64,000 bases of DNA. It comes from Spinellus fusiger (lineage: Eukaryota; Mucoromycota; Mucoromycetes; Mucorales; Phycomycetaceae). The stretch lies in NCBI GenBank assembly GCA_025094145.1, contig JALLLS010000050.1, positions 124,001 to 188,000 of the forward strand, written 5' to 3'. Below are positions 1 through 10,617 of the stretch, piece by piece. The notes beneath the pieces were generated by a model. That model searched no databases. It was not told the origin of the DNA and saw nothing but the letters and a program-made list of their open reading frames with translations. Position 1 is the stretch's first letter; each line of letters starts with the position of its first letter. The position numbers and the translations under genes were made by a program.

Positions 1-139
1 TCTTTTTATTTTTATTTTCATTCTTTATCTTAATAGCGTTGTTATTTTATATATTAATTAGACAAAGAGTTGAAATACTCAATAATTAAATAGATGAGTG
101 TTGATAATACAAAGCAGCGGCTTTATTTGCAAGCTACTT

Positions 140-1240
140 ATCAACCACCATGACTACTCTTGACATCAGTAACTGCCCGACATCTCCACTCCATGCTGGC
201 AATGAGGTTGTCTGTCACTTTCTTTGATATTTTTTCTTTATTTCAGCATCAAGGCAGCCTCTAACTTTTCCTTGGTGAAATAGACTTTCCTGTCTTTCCT
301 AATGATCATCTTGAAGTGGGCTTATTGATGCTCCATTGGATTGGGATTAAGACTTTGTGGCGACTGTTAAAGAGTGATCACTAACTGTTTACTACTTTCC
401 AATTGAGTTTTTTTTCCTAGTATAGGGTATAGCATTGTATTCCTGTATTCAGTTACTGAATCTAGAATTTAAAAAAGAGAGATGTTTGAGCTCATGGCAG
501 TAAATTTCTCCCAAGATATCAATACACTTATCGGAGTTTATCTTACCATCCACTGCGATCCATCTCTTAATACCTTGCCTACTGAAACAGCTCCATACTA
601 TTACTCCATCACCTCCAGATTTCTTTGTTCCCAGAACATTTTCAGGGCTAAAGGTTATGACTTATTGCCTATTGACTTTGATGCCCCCGTCATGGCTCAT
701 CAACTTTACTCTAGACTCGGACGACCAGACTACTTTCAACTATTGTTCATAAGTCTAGTTTATTTTCTTAAAGACACATTGGAATATTGCCTCCATGTGC
801 CTCTTCTTTTTATTTTTATTATTGTTATTATTAAAAAAAAACTTGATCATCAAGATGTACTAATGAAAGTTTATTCTTATCAAGGTATTTCTTTAAAGTC
901 TTATATGAGATCTTGATGGCCATCTTCTCCATGATAGTTTCTTTCGTTTGTTGAGGATCACACACAGCTGTTATGTGTAGCCACTGAACAGTCCTATCAT
1001 AACTAGTTCTACTTTATCTATTCTTGAGTAAAGGTGCTACCGGGGTTTCTTTTTTTTTTGCAGCACCTTACTATGTCTCCTATAGTGGTAGAAGGCACAT
1101 TAGACATTCGAGATACCTCGGCCTGGGTGAAGTTCATGTTCAGCACCTAGTGGTGAATAACTGAACGGATCTCGATACTGGCACATTTTATATAGATCTC
1201 AGCGGTTTTGTAGAAAATTTTTATGACGTTGGATGGCACA
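140..1240 (-). mobile_element. Degraded Tc1/mariner-type transposase relic
   Basis: Reading the minus strand in broken frames gives the landmarks of a Tc1/mariner DDE transposase in order. An N-terminal helix-turn-helix region (FTQAEVSRMSNVPSTTIGDI) lies near 1090-1140, with likely upstream coding to about 1200. A VWSSESRVKL segment, equivalent to the VWSDES motif carrying the second catalytic Asp, lies near 750. GGDGVIVWSCF and AVDGKINSDKCIDIL follow near 550-620. SPQSLNPNPMEHQ, the decayed SPDLNPIE motif, lies near 330-370. A C-terminal piece, ASMEWRCRAVTDVKSSHGG, ends near 140. Several stops, frameshifts and an A-rich tract around 830 make it inactive. Terminal repeats were not recognised. 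The 144-codon plus-strand ORF at 482-916 is the antisense shadow of this relic. Confidence 0.75.
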
Positions 1241-3159
1241 TACATCTCAATAAAAATATTGTTATAAGAAGAGGAAAATAAAGTGTATATTATTATTATT
1301 TTTTGATATAGAAATGGCTTGCAATTTTTAAAACTATTATTTTTGTGTTCGATCACTTTATATGCACTATCTGTGATTATTCAGACAAGTAGAAAATAAC
1401 GAGACTGAACAAAGATAATTTTTATTAAGTGAAGAGTGGTTCATTATTTATACTTTTTGTGGGTGCTTATTCTTCAGTGGCATTCTACCTTTTGGTAGTT
1501 AATGATTAGTCCATGGCATAGCTTATTGATAGATGCAACCGTCTGGTTGGTGTAGATGATTTATCCTATGGTAGTTTACATAGGTGTAGCCTTATGGTTG
1601 GTTCATTGAATAAGCACACCATTATAAAGCCATCTATTATGTCTTCACTTTTAATTGCCTTTGATAGGTCTTATTTAATCCACTAAGGATTTATAGATGA
1701 AGGCAGCTCATTAAGTGTCCGATAATAATTTGAGCTTAGAAGGTTGATTTGTAGTTACGACCGATCAGTGAGATGATACAGAGATGTACTATGGTACTTG
1801 TATGCACTCAAGCTTTCATAGAGTATTCTGAATGTCACAGCATACTACTCATGTTGACCAATTCATGAAGAATCTTTGGATTGAAGTCGGAACACGACAC
1901 TATCTATATTCTTTCTTTTTTCATACTATTTTATTCAGTAGTATCATTGAAGTCAATATGAGTTACATTCTTTTCTAACAATAAGTTTGGAAACATAGGC
2001 TGACCTGCTATAAAAATCTTTAAGATGACTAAATCCAGGATGTGTTATCTCTCAGCAGGTGTACATATTATCAATAGCAATATGGAATACACTACTATAT
2101 TGAAATGGGATAGGATATTCATCAACAATATATATATATATATATGAGTTCATACAAAATAAAAGTTACTTATTCGATAAAACTTTTATTTTGTACAGAA
2201 TGCTCTTTTCTTTACTCGTCATAATTGTTGTCTGCATAGACTACATTTATAAATTTATAGAAATCATCCAAAGGTCGTTCATGCACTCTTCCAGGGAGCT
2301 CATCTAAGTAATGACCCCTTTACTCTCTTTTATGTCTTGCTTAGCATGATAACATATCAATGCATTGGCTATTTCGATAGAGCTATTGTTCATAACTCTG
2401 GCTGCTCTATAAAGAACACGTGTTTATTTTGATTTTTCCGTGGTTTTATCTGCTATTTTATGCTTAATTATATTACAGAAACATGATGAGGGTAATATCA
2501 GCACTATTATTTAAATATTAGGTTAGTTTGGCCTGTAGAATATAAAATGTGTAAACATGTCAAGCATTTGTGCTACTCTAAAGCCAAAGTAATATTCTTG
2601 GACATTGGATGCTATAGAATGTCGACATACGTATATTAACAATGGTCAGTAGGATGCTAGTGCTATTGGGATACTGTATTTATTCTTTAAAAGTCAATAG
2701 AAATGTTATGATACTGTACTAGAAGTCTAGATAAAGTACAAGCAAGTCAAATGTGCTCTATTTATAGGCAGTAGTCTGAGAAACGTTCAATAGTCTATAG
2801 TACATTTTGTATATTTTAATGTTTTATATCTATTAATTTCTTTATTTGTATAGTTTATCTATGTTCCAAATGAATTTTATGTTCCAAAGGTTTTATTTCT
2901 TTTAAATGAAATATCTACTTTCAAATAATAACCCATTTCTTTAGTCAATAATCTCTACTGTGAAAAAACTGATTATTTAGAATAAAATGGATGCATTGAT
3001 CCCCTAGTCTATTTAATATATACTCATTTTGAATTTAGGAAAATGTTTATCTATGGTTAGCCAAATCATTTAACAAACTCAATCCTATATAGTTCAGTAT
3101 ATTGTTGTAAACAAAAGACATCTCTATACTGATTCTCGGTATATTTCTACTAGACATTA
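1241..3159. other. Gene-free AT-rich stretch
   Basis: I see no ORF with family character on either strand in this 1.9 kb. It holds a short (TA)n run near 2130-2146 and one perfect inverted repeat at 2153-2195, listed separately. It probably contains further decayed transposon DNA. Confidence 0.5.
2153..2195. repeat. Perfect 15-bp inverted repeat (hairpin)
   Basis: The left arm tacaaaataaaagtt (2153-2167) and right arm aacttttattttgta (2181-2195) are exact reverse complements around a 13-nt spacer. It may be a tiny transposon end pair or a chance AT-rich palindrome; no flanking element was recognised. Confidence 0.7.
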
Positions 3160-4212
3160 TGTCTTTTGCATGAAAAAATTCAATGATATACACTTCATTA
3201 TGTTTTTAGATAGTTTACCTTTAGCATGGGTCTCTGTCAGTTAGTCAACCGAGGCTCCAATGATAATTAGGGAAGAGAAGGATGGGGATGAACCAGAAGG
3301 CTTGAACCTTTTACTGGTTCTAATTGTATTATTTTTGTTGTGCTTTCTTTTGTTATATCTACAAAAGTGCTCTGGGCGGGTACCATTTTCCCTTTGATAC
3401 ATTAGAATATGTCCAAAGGTCAATGTAGCATCTAGATCATGATTCCAAAGCCTCAATGTCTTGTCTTTCATACAATTTTGGTTTGAACACCTATTTGAAG
3501 GGAGAAAAATAAGTATTTGTCTTTTGTTTCTGTTTGATGTAGCTTAAGCTAGCTCTTCAATAGATTCAATGTTGTCTCTATCAATAGGTGCTTTGCGACT
3601 ACCACACGAGGAACGTTTCGATATAAAGTTTTGCTTGACTACCGACACTGCCACACTATTGGTTTCTATTGTACTTTGACATCTCATTGACTCATCTATA
3701 CCTTGATTTTTGAACACCTTTGATGTTAAATTGACGACATGACCCCAAAGATCAAACTTTTCGCCCGTGTAGCTCTTGTTTTTTTAAGGTGTGGTAGCTG
3801 AGTATCTTGGTGTCTATCGTAATGAGAAAAGGAAAGAAGTTTTTACAAAGTGAGAAACAACTAAAAGATTTGTTTCCATTTTCTTTGTATAGTTGGACCG
3901 GCTTAGCAAATATGTCTATGTGCTTGGTTGGATTGACCTTAACATCATAATAGATAGAGTCACATACATACATACATACATACATACATTTATATATTTA
4001 TATATTTATATATTTATATATAGCAAATCTATAACTGAGAAGATAGTAGGCTAGCAGGTCTTGTACTTGACTAATGGCCTTTTTGTTTAATAAATCTATG
4101 GGTGCATTGGGAACAGCTTTTGTCGAGATATCGAGTTTGATTTGTGTGCATATATCCAACACATTTAATGTGATCATATTTACAATGATTATATTTACAA
4201 CAGTTTGTATAT
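3160..4212 (-). mobile_element. Fanzor-type (TnpB-like) relic, family A, copy 1
   Basis: The minus strand encodes broken pieces matching the plus-strand copy at 50.5-51.6 kb. Going 5' to 3' these are a piece with LDICTQIKL-like sequence near 4150, LYKENGNKSFSCF near 3860-3900, a segment around 3600-3760 ending in a C-x-S-R-like half zinc ribbon, and a C-terminal zinc-ribbon/RuvC-III piece (MKDKTLRLWNHDLDATLTF, 3415-3471). The pattern (N/H)RDxxAxxN after a cysteine pair is the signature of the TnpB/Fanzor nuclease C-terminus, here with Arg changed to His. Several frameshifts show it is dead. A (CATA)n/(TTTATATA)n microsatellite at 3963-4021 interrupts the coding part. Fanzor proteins are eukaryotic relatives of TnpB; the family call comes from motif order, not a database search. 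Confidence 0.7.
3963..4021. repeat. Microsatellite inside the Fanzor A relic
   Basis: About five to six CATA units are followed by four TTTATATA-like units. The sister Fanzor copy near 50.78 kb has a run of about 15 A at the same place in the gene, so the same spot has expanded differently in two copies. Confidence 0.85.
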
Positions 4213-4291
4213 CTATTTTGAAGACGGTTCACTAAAAAAAAGTTATTGGGTATATAATTAGGATGAACCTACTTGTTCAAGAAAGTGTGAA

Positions 4292-5327
4292 TACAGCCAC
4301 ACTCAATTGAGTTTAACACTTTTAAAAATAAATTTCAGAACGAAATAGATAGGATATGTTCAACATTAAATAAAACACCACATTTAATCTAAGAGCTATA
4401 AACTTAAGCATATTAAGTCTCAATATCTTTAATTATAGAAAATAGAATAATAATACAGTTAATATTTTGTATGGCCTTTTTTGGCATCAATGACATCCTG
4501 GCATGTGTCCGTCATAGTCAGAACTAATTCTTGGTTTACAGTGCGATTAACAACGACTAATGGGCCAAATACATTAGCCTAACAACAGCTCCAAAACAAC
4601 ACACTATCGCCACAAGACTACATTATTGTGACAATAGGATTATAACTATAACTTTCTCTAACTATTTTAATGACACAAGCATCTCCATTGTTTCCTTTCA
4701 TAATGTATGTTGACTCATCAGACTAAATGATACCTCTCTACTGGTCGTTTGTTCAGTTGACATATTCCTTAGCCCAACAAAGCTGTTTCTCTTTATGTTT
4801 TGCAGTCAAGGCCAGAGTGTGATTTACATAGAAAGATCCGAACTCTAGCTGATTACAGTAGCTGATAAGGGTGTCTCTATTTATATCAACCTCAAACTTC
4901 AATATTCCCAATGTCAGTTGATTGTATGAGGCAAATGGGTCCTTTCTAATGACCTTTTCTAGGTGTCTGAGGTCCCTCTCATTCACTTTTTGGGGTTTTC
5001 CATGACTCTCCAAATGCAATAGTGGTCTACACTCTTTAATGTTCCTAATACTATTCTAAACTATAAGCTTTTTCCTCACAATCACAGCCAACTCTAATCC
5101 AGCCATAAACTGGCAATAAATGCCCCACAATCTTCCACTTTTTATCTTGTCCTATTCCCCACAAATGTAATATTCTGAATATCCATCTGATATACTGTAT
5201 TGTCCTAACACTATTGAGAAAGAACAGAGCTTCATACAATAGAAATAAGTCTTTCTTTTTCCCTTTTATCACTAAGCTTCCAAACAAATATTAAATAATA
5301 AATTCAATGAGGGCGACTGGCATTATC
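4292..5327 (-). mobile_element. Tc1-like element, copy 1 (internally deleted)
   Basis: The right end in transcription sense is a terminal repeat, tacagccacactcaattgag, starting at 4292; a decayed partner is visible near 5300-5327 (aaattcaatgagggcgactg). Between them the minus strand codes for parts of a Tc1-like transposase. These are an HTH_Tnp_Tc3_2-like piece (HGKPQKVNERDLRHLEKVIR, 4940-5005), TAKHKEKQLCWAKEYVN (4753-4805), SDEST near 4715, GDSVLFWSCC near 4600, and a C-terminus CQDVIDAKKGHTKY (about 4450-4495) typical of the family. The stretch from GPLVVVNRTVNQE runs straight into this C-terminus, so the part holding the last catalytic motif is missing. It is homologous to the copies at 13.9 and 46.6 kb. 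Confidence 0.85.
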
Positions 5328-6033
5328 TATCAACTAATCAAATAGCCGGATTAGCCCTTCTTAAAAGGTGATTTTTCAGTAACTATATTTCTATTTCTAT
5401 AGAAAGATAGGGCAATTGAATTGGTGTTTTGTTCATTGGCTGATGCTTATTTCCCATATAAGACTCTGTCTGTGCACTGTCTTTATTGATTATATTTTGT
5501 ACACTCAACATGACTTAATACCATTGGATACTCTCTACGTATAAATACTACCAATGCATGCCATGGTTGGATAATAATAAACAAAACTCAATCCTATATT
5601 TTATCAGCAAGGCCTAAATTAAAGAAGTACTTTTTCCCACCTCACCTTCTTTTTACTCACTATTCAGATGCTCTGTATTTCATGTCTCTTGTCATGAAAT
5701 AGCAGTGTCTGTTCTACTTACACACCTACACACCTACACACCTACAATGTCCTTGCTCTTCTCTGTGTATCCACAGCTCACCTGAGTTCAAGCAGCAATG
5801 AATGATCCATTGAGGATGCTATCTGTCTGAGTACAAAGCGGAGTGATGTTGCTCAAGCCCTTTTAAAATACCCTGCTGATGCCTAGCGTGTTTCCCTAAG
5901 CGTCTTGTATCTCTTAAGAGTTAAACGTTACTTGCGCAATCAAAACAAATTCCTTTGGTAATGATACATGCAAATAGACGCATAGATGATGGATGGATGG
6001 TAGACTGATGCATTGGATGATGCCAGATAAATC
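5328..6033. other. Intergenic, upstream of the P2 gene
   Basis: No gene seen. It contains a small tandem repeat (ACACACCT-like units, about 5719-5745) and GATG/GGAT repeats at 5985-6002 just before the P2 start. A promoter for the P2 gene must lie here, but no box could be assigned with confidence. Confidence 0.5.
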
Positions 6034-6366
6034 ATGAAGTATCTTGCTGCTTATGTTCTTCTCACTACTGGTGGTAACGCCGCTCCCTCTGCCAAGGATA
6101 TTGAGGCTCTCTTCAGCTCAGTCGGCGTCCAATTTGAAGATGAGCGCATTGGTTCTTTGATCAAGGCTCTCGAGGGCAAGTCTATTGATGAGCTTATTGC
6201 TGAGGGTAAGGAGAAGATCGCCTCCGTCCCTGCTGGTGGTGTTGCTTCCGCTGGTGCCGCTGGTGCTTCCGCTGGTGGTGCTGGTGCCTCTGCACCTGCT
6301 GCTGAAGAAGAGGCCAAGGATGAGGAGTCCGAGGATGATGATATGGGCTTCGGTCTCTTTGACTAA
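6034..6366 (+). CDS. 60S acidic ribosomal protein P2
   Basis: An intronless 110-residue acidic stalk protein of the large ribosomal subunit. With P1 and uL10 it forms the flexible stalk that recruits and activates translation GTPases. The N-terminal dimerisation domain ([15 protein letters not shown], residues 1-15, through about 65) has the P2-type start and the [20 protein letters not shown] helix. An Ala/Gly-rich hinge (about 68-90) follows, then a charged run [13 protein letters not shown]. The end is MGFGLFD, the P1/P2 C-terminal tail used for factor binding and in many species phosphorylated by CK2. Length is as expected for P2 (105-115). The start is the ATG that gives the canonical M-K-Y-L-A-A N-terminus. 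Codon choice is C-rich compared with neighbours, as expected for a highly expressed gene. The 88-codon minus-strand ORF across it is a shadow. Confidence 0.97.
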   Translation: MKYLAAYVLLTTGGNAAPSAKDIEALFSSVGVQFEDERIGSLIKALEGKSIDELIAEGKEKIASVPAGGVASAGAAGASAGGAGASAPAAEEEAKDEESEDDDMGFGLFD

Positions 6367-6550
6367 ATAGCATTCACTTACAAAGTGACTTACTTAATTA
6401 AACACTTTGGAATCTGAAAACAATAATTGACTGGTCACAATTAAACAGTCACGGCATAATTACAGTGGCCATAAGGGGGAGGAAATGTCCTTAAAAGGGC
6501 TGCTTAATAAGGAATACTCTGTCAAATCTAGCGCCTCTTTTCTTGTGAAT

Positions 6551-7603
6551 ATGTCTGCACGTACTTTTTTCACTACAGGCCGTAAGATTGTGGCTATTGG
6601 ACGTAACTTTAGGTAAAGAAAAGGAAGAAAAAAAAGACAGAGCCATATGGCTGACAGTAGCAGTGAACATGCCAAAGAACTCGGCAATGCTGCTCCAACT
6701 GCACCCTTTTTCTTTCTCAAGCCAACCTCCTCCTATTTGGCTAATGGTGGGAAAGTTGAGATTCCCAAGGGCTGTGATGTACACCACGAGGGTAGGTGGT
6801 TTGCTGGAGGAGCTAAGCAATAACCAGACTCGCAGTTGAGCTTGCAGTAGTGATTGGCAAGGAGGGACGTGATGTGAGTGCTGCTCAGGCCATGGAGCAT
6901 ATTGGTGGCTATGCACTGGCTATTGATATGACAGCAAGAAACTTGCAGGTACTATTGGCTGTGAAAAAAGAAAAAAAGAAAGAAAAAAAAAGGAAGAACA
7001 TTGTTCCTACATGTACAGAGATGGGTGTGGACACAAATAAGGGAGTATGGCCATTAAATATTCCTTATTTTAGAATGATGCTAAGCAGCAAGGATTACCC
7101 TGGAGTACTGCCAAGGGATATGACACTTTTACACCTATCAGGTAGAAGCTATATCGATTACCAAGACAACTAATAGAAATTGCAGTGAGTTTATTCCCAA
7201 GGAGAGTATTCCTGATACGTCTAATATTGATTTGTGGCTCAAGGCAAGTGGAAAATGACAGTGAGAGGTGACTAAGTCCTTCTTATAGGTCAATGGTGCT
7301 TTCCGTCAACAGGGAAACACTAAAGACATGATCTTCAAGTAAGTAGAGTGGGTTGAATTTCACAGTAGGAAAGTAAACCAAATCCTAAACTCAAAGTCAA
7401 CCGTTGTTAGCGTGCCTTCTTTGCTGGAACATGTCAGCTCTATTATGAAGCTGGAGGTGGGTGATGTGATTCTGACAGGCACACCCAAGGGAGTAGGCCC
7501 TGTTAAGTCAGGAGATATTATTACTGCTGGTCTGAAGCTAGGTGAGGCAGAGAAGAACATTGTTAATATCTCCTACAATGTCGAGGATCGTAAAGGTCTC
7601 TAG
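6551..7603 (+). CDS. Fumarylacetoacetate hydrolase family protein, FAHD1-type
   Basis: Seven exons reconstruct to 224 residues: 6551-6612, 6661-6791, 6836-6948, 7074-7141, 7186-7243, 7289-7338 and 7411-7603. Phases join cleanly throughout. The product matches mitochondrial/cytosolic FAHD1, an acylpyruvase and oxaloacetate decarboxylase. Visible markers are the N-terminal VAIGRNF, FFFLKPTSSYL, the metal-binding CDVHHEVEL (the H-x-E-x-E pattern of the family), GGYALAIDMTARNLQ, GLPWSTAKGYDTF, and the C-terminal GDVILTGTPKGVGPVKSGD. All expected active-site segments are intact. Intron 5 (7244-7288) has a GC donor (AAG|GCAAGT). The 3' end faces the stop of the F-box gene 106 bp away. No clear mitochondrial presequence is visible. 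Confidence 0.92.
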
Positions 7604-7709
7604 TGCTTAAGAGAATATTCTATTACGAGAGCTTATTAAACAGTATTTAACAAGTAATAGTTATTGGATATGTATGTACAGAATTAGCTGAGCATTCCAT
7701 CACCATAGC

Positions 7710-8867
7710 TTAGGGCCTATACATATGCCTTTTATTCAAGAATTGAATAATTGCATCACTAATATTGGTTTGTTCTATTGTTGTACTGGCAATGGACTTG
7801 AGGACAGTGGCAAGACAGAACCCGGGTTTGATGTATGTGAATAGCAGTGTGAGGTAGTTTTGTATCTGTCGCTGAGTGGCGTACCCAACGGAATGTCGGG
7901 TAAAGAAGGCTGTGTATGTGTATATAAATATGTCTTGGTCCTTGATCCTTCGTAGCATATGTCTACTGGTCTTGGGAAGGATGACACAGGAAAGAGATCT
8001 TAGCTGTGCATAATGGTCTTCATTCAGCTCAGATAAATAAGCAAATTCAAACAAAAGACGGTGGATGGCATCCCAGAGATGACGTCGGGCTGCAGGATCA
8101 AATTCAAATAGAAAGGATAGATTTGCATAGTCCTTGGGTGATGTATGGGCCATCTTTATAAAGTGGAGGAGAGATGGGCTCACCAAGGCACCTGTCTGGA
8201 AAAGAATGGGACCAGGCATGAACCCATAAGTATTCACAAGAGAATGTAGCTCTTCTGTAGGCACTCCCTTTGTTTCATTCAGTATCGTCAGAAACTGGCG
8301 AAGATCCCCTTGCTTATTGTGCATGGATATGTCGCCATAGGTCGTGGATGCTAGATACATAAGGGTAGCATAGCCCGAGAAGGGGATGCTCTGGACAGCT
8401 GTATTGAACAGACTGTCTACATATGGTATTAAGTCTCGGCCTTTCTTTGCCTCTCTTATAGGCATAGGATGGCCGTACTCTTTAACAAAAGACTGTACAA
8501 GGTGACGTGGGATATCAGCACCGTTGCTGGTAAGACAGCGTATAAGATGATCATCACAACACTCTGGTATGGCTAGGAGAGCATAGTAAAGTCCAAAGCG
8601 GGGTCCAAAGCGGGTCAGTATCCACAGAGCAAGCGCATGCGGCATAACAGCTACACTGTACAACTGCCGGCAGGTTGCTGAAAAGGCAAGAATCTCCTGG
8701 ATACTGTCTAATTGCTGGAATATCAGCAAAATAATCTCCTTTGGAAGAAATGAAAACAGATCAGGGGAATTTTTTCTTCTGCCAAAAGTGATTTTGATAT
8801 GGTGTAGAAGAAGTTTACAAAGTCCACCGGCTGTGGCAATGCGATATTTGGGGTCTACACGGAACAT
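7710..8867 (-). CDS. F-box domain protein (385 aa)
   Basis: A single-exon gene. Residues about 40-78 (LFSFLPKEIILLIFQQLDSI followed by QEILAFSATCRQLYSVA) form an F-box, the SKP1-binding motif of SCF ubiquitin ligases. The remaining roughly 300 residues show no repeat such as LRR, WD40 or Kelch that I can recognise, so the substrate-binding part is unassigned. A basic patch (HHIKITFGRRK) precedes the F-box. The start is the first ATG of the open frame, and the stop lies 106 bp from the end of the convergent FAHD1-type gene. Role as a substrate adaptor is inferred from the F-box only. Confidence 0.8.
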   Translation of the reverse strand: MFRVDPKYRIATAGGLCKLLLHHIKITFGRRKNSPDLFSFLPKEIILLIFQQLDSIQEILAFSATCRQLYSVAVMPHALALWILTRFGPRFGLYYALLAIPECCDDHLIRCLTSNGADIPRHLVQSFVKEYGHPMPIREAKKGRDLIPYVDSLFNTAVQSIPFSGYATLMYLASTTYGDISMHNKQGDLRQFLTILNETKGVPTEELHSLVNTYGFMPGPILFQTGALVSPSLLHFIKMAHTSPKDYANLSFLFEFDPAARRHLWDAIHRLLFEFAYLSELNEDHYAQLRSLSCVILPKTSRHMLRRIKDQDIFIYTYTAFFTRHSVGYATQRQIQNYLTLLFTYIKPGFCLATVLKSIASTTIEQTNISDAIIQFLNKRHMYRP

Positions 8868-9407
8868 GACTAGAGATAGTTAAAGGCAGAAGAAGTGATA
8901 AACAGTAGGCACAAAAGAACTTGGATTTTATTTATCTTTTAGAAGTATAGAATCAAGGGAAATGCCATGGCATGAGTAAGAGACAGCAGTAGTAGTGAGT
9001 ATTCCACGTGCAAAAATGATTGGCTGCCTTGCGGATCTTCTTGTCTCTCCTCATCTGTCAGCCCACCTCTCACCGTGTAATAACAGTCTCACTGGACACT
9101 GCACTTTATTTTTGCCCCAGGACTGCAAATAGGAACTCTCTCATTTGCCCGCGTGCTGTCAGCTGTGTCTTTTTCCCTCATATGCCTATACCCAGCTATT
9201 GGATTGAGAAATAAAGAAGTTCAGTGGTCAATGTCCGCACAATAACTTATATAGAAGACAGTGTACAGATAGAGCCATATTTATATATAAATAAAGGTAC
9301 ATTTTGTTTTGTTTCCTGCTTCATTAAGCCATGAGATCAATGCAATGTGTTTACAGTCATTGGCACAAAACAACAGGGAAAATACAAAGACAAATGTAAT
9401 ATAAGAA
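8868..9407. other. Intergenic between two minus-strand genes
   Basis: This 540 bp holds the F-box gene promoter side and the 3' flank of the exopolyphosphatase gene. No conserved ORF is seen; the 64-codon frame at 9020-9214 has no family character. Confidence 0.5.
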
Positions 9408-10617
9408 TTATAGTTTGGACAAAAGAGACTGTATCAGTGGCCATATCTGCTTTCGTGACATTTTGATATTGATCTGATTGTACAAAACTATTCTGCCACC
9501 TGCATTGTCATAAGGGATAAGAAGAGGTACTAGGTCTATCTCTGTATCCATTTCTAGTGCCCTCTTCACCTCGAGAAGACGATTGTTCACAATAAACAGA
9601 GCAAGTTCTCTTTTGTAAGAATCTCCCTGTTCTTCCTTGCTATGGTCATAAGACGTCAAAATCACCTCCATATCCAAATGCCGCTCTTTTGCATAACCCC
9701 ACGTCGCCTCGATAGCAGAGTCAGCTCCGTCTCGCTCTATCCAGCCTTTTAAATGCCATGGAAGGGAACTTGTGCCAATTCGATAGCCATGGACAAACCA
9801 CTCCTTGTAGTCTTTACGCAAGAGATCCCGCGTGTTCATGTGCTTTACATTGGATTTAATATGCTCAATAGACTCATACAGTTCCTGGACTTGTTTATCT
9901 GAACTGGTCCAATGCAGAAAGAGAGACAGAACATCAAAGGCATCCATATCAGTTTGTGTCATCTTTCCAAAATCCCATCTCAGTCCAATGGTGTCCACTA
10001 GTAATGGAGAAAGTGCGAGTTTGGCCAGTTTGGCTGCATATTCTGGCTGCTTCATAAAGGTAGTAAAGTGACGTATTACCAAAGAAGTGCACGAACCAAC
10101 CATTTCTACTACTCTCAATGGAATATCCTGGTATTGGCCTTCATCAACATGGTGATCCAGTACACCCACAACACGACTTGTCCATGTAGCATCAAATGGG
10201 GCCGTGAGATGATTGTGGTCTACAAGCACTACCTGTACTTTGTTATAATGCGAAGAGAGACTCTCGAGGTCAATGTGATCGCTACAGACAAGCTTCTTGA
10301 CGTCGATGCTAGCTGATCCAAGTACAAACTCAACTTCTGGGCGTAAGGCAATATCAACAAGAGGAACTTTGACAAGAGGAACAAATAGAGTGGAAATATC
10401 GGCCTTTTGTTGACTAAGAAAGGCAAACAAGAGGGCAGAAATAATAGAATCGAGATCTAAGTGAGAATCTTGACATTAGATGGACACACTACATGACATT
10501 GTGTTATAAAGTACCAGCCGAGTCGTTTCCAGTGACAATCACAATATGGGACTTTTCACTCTTTTCTCTTAGCTCTTCATGAACACTATCAAGAAAAGAG
10601 TTGACAGTTGGCACCAT
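9408..10617 (-). CDS. PPX1: Exopolyphosphatase, PPX1/DHH family
   Basis: Two exons, 10617-10515 and 10468-9408, join in phase to give 387 residues, close to yeast PPX1 (about 397). The enzyme removes terminal phosphates from inorganic polyphosphate. Exon 1 supplies IVIVTGNDSA, which continues in exon 2 as DSHLDLDSIISALLFAFL, equivalent to the GNESAD-DS motif binding metal in DHH phosphoesterases. Later markers are VLVDHNHL (DHN) and GVLDHHVDEG (the DHH motif), then GSCTSLVIRHF. The C-terminal half (after about residue 230) fits a DHHA2 domain. The 46-nt intron separates the start codon from most of the protein, so an annotation starting inside exon 2 would lose the first metal-binding motif. 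Confidence 0.92.

Noticed and set aside
482..916. 144-codon plus-strand ORF
   Set aside because: The opposite strand carries ordered Tc1/mariner transposase motifs across the same bases.
6051..6317. 88-codon minus-strand frame of Ala/Pro/Ser-rich sequence
   Set aside because: It is the antisense of the P2 gene's Ala-rich hinge; codon bias of P2 creates it.
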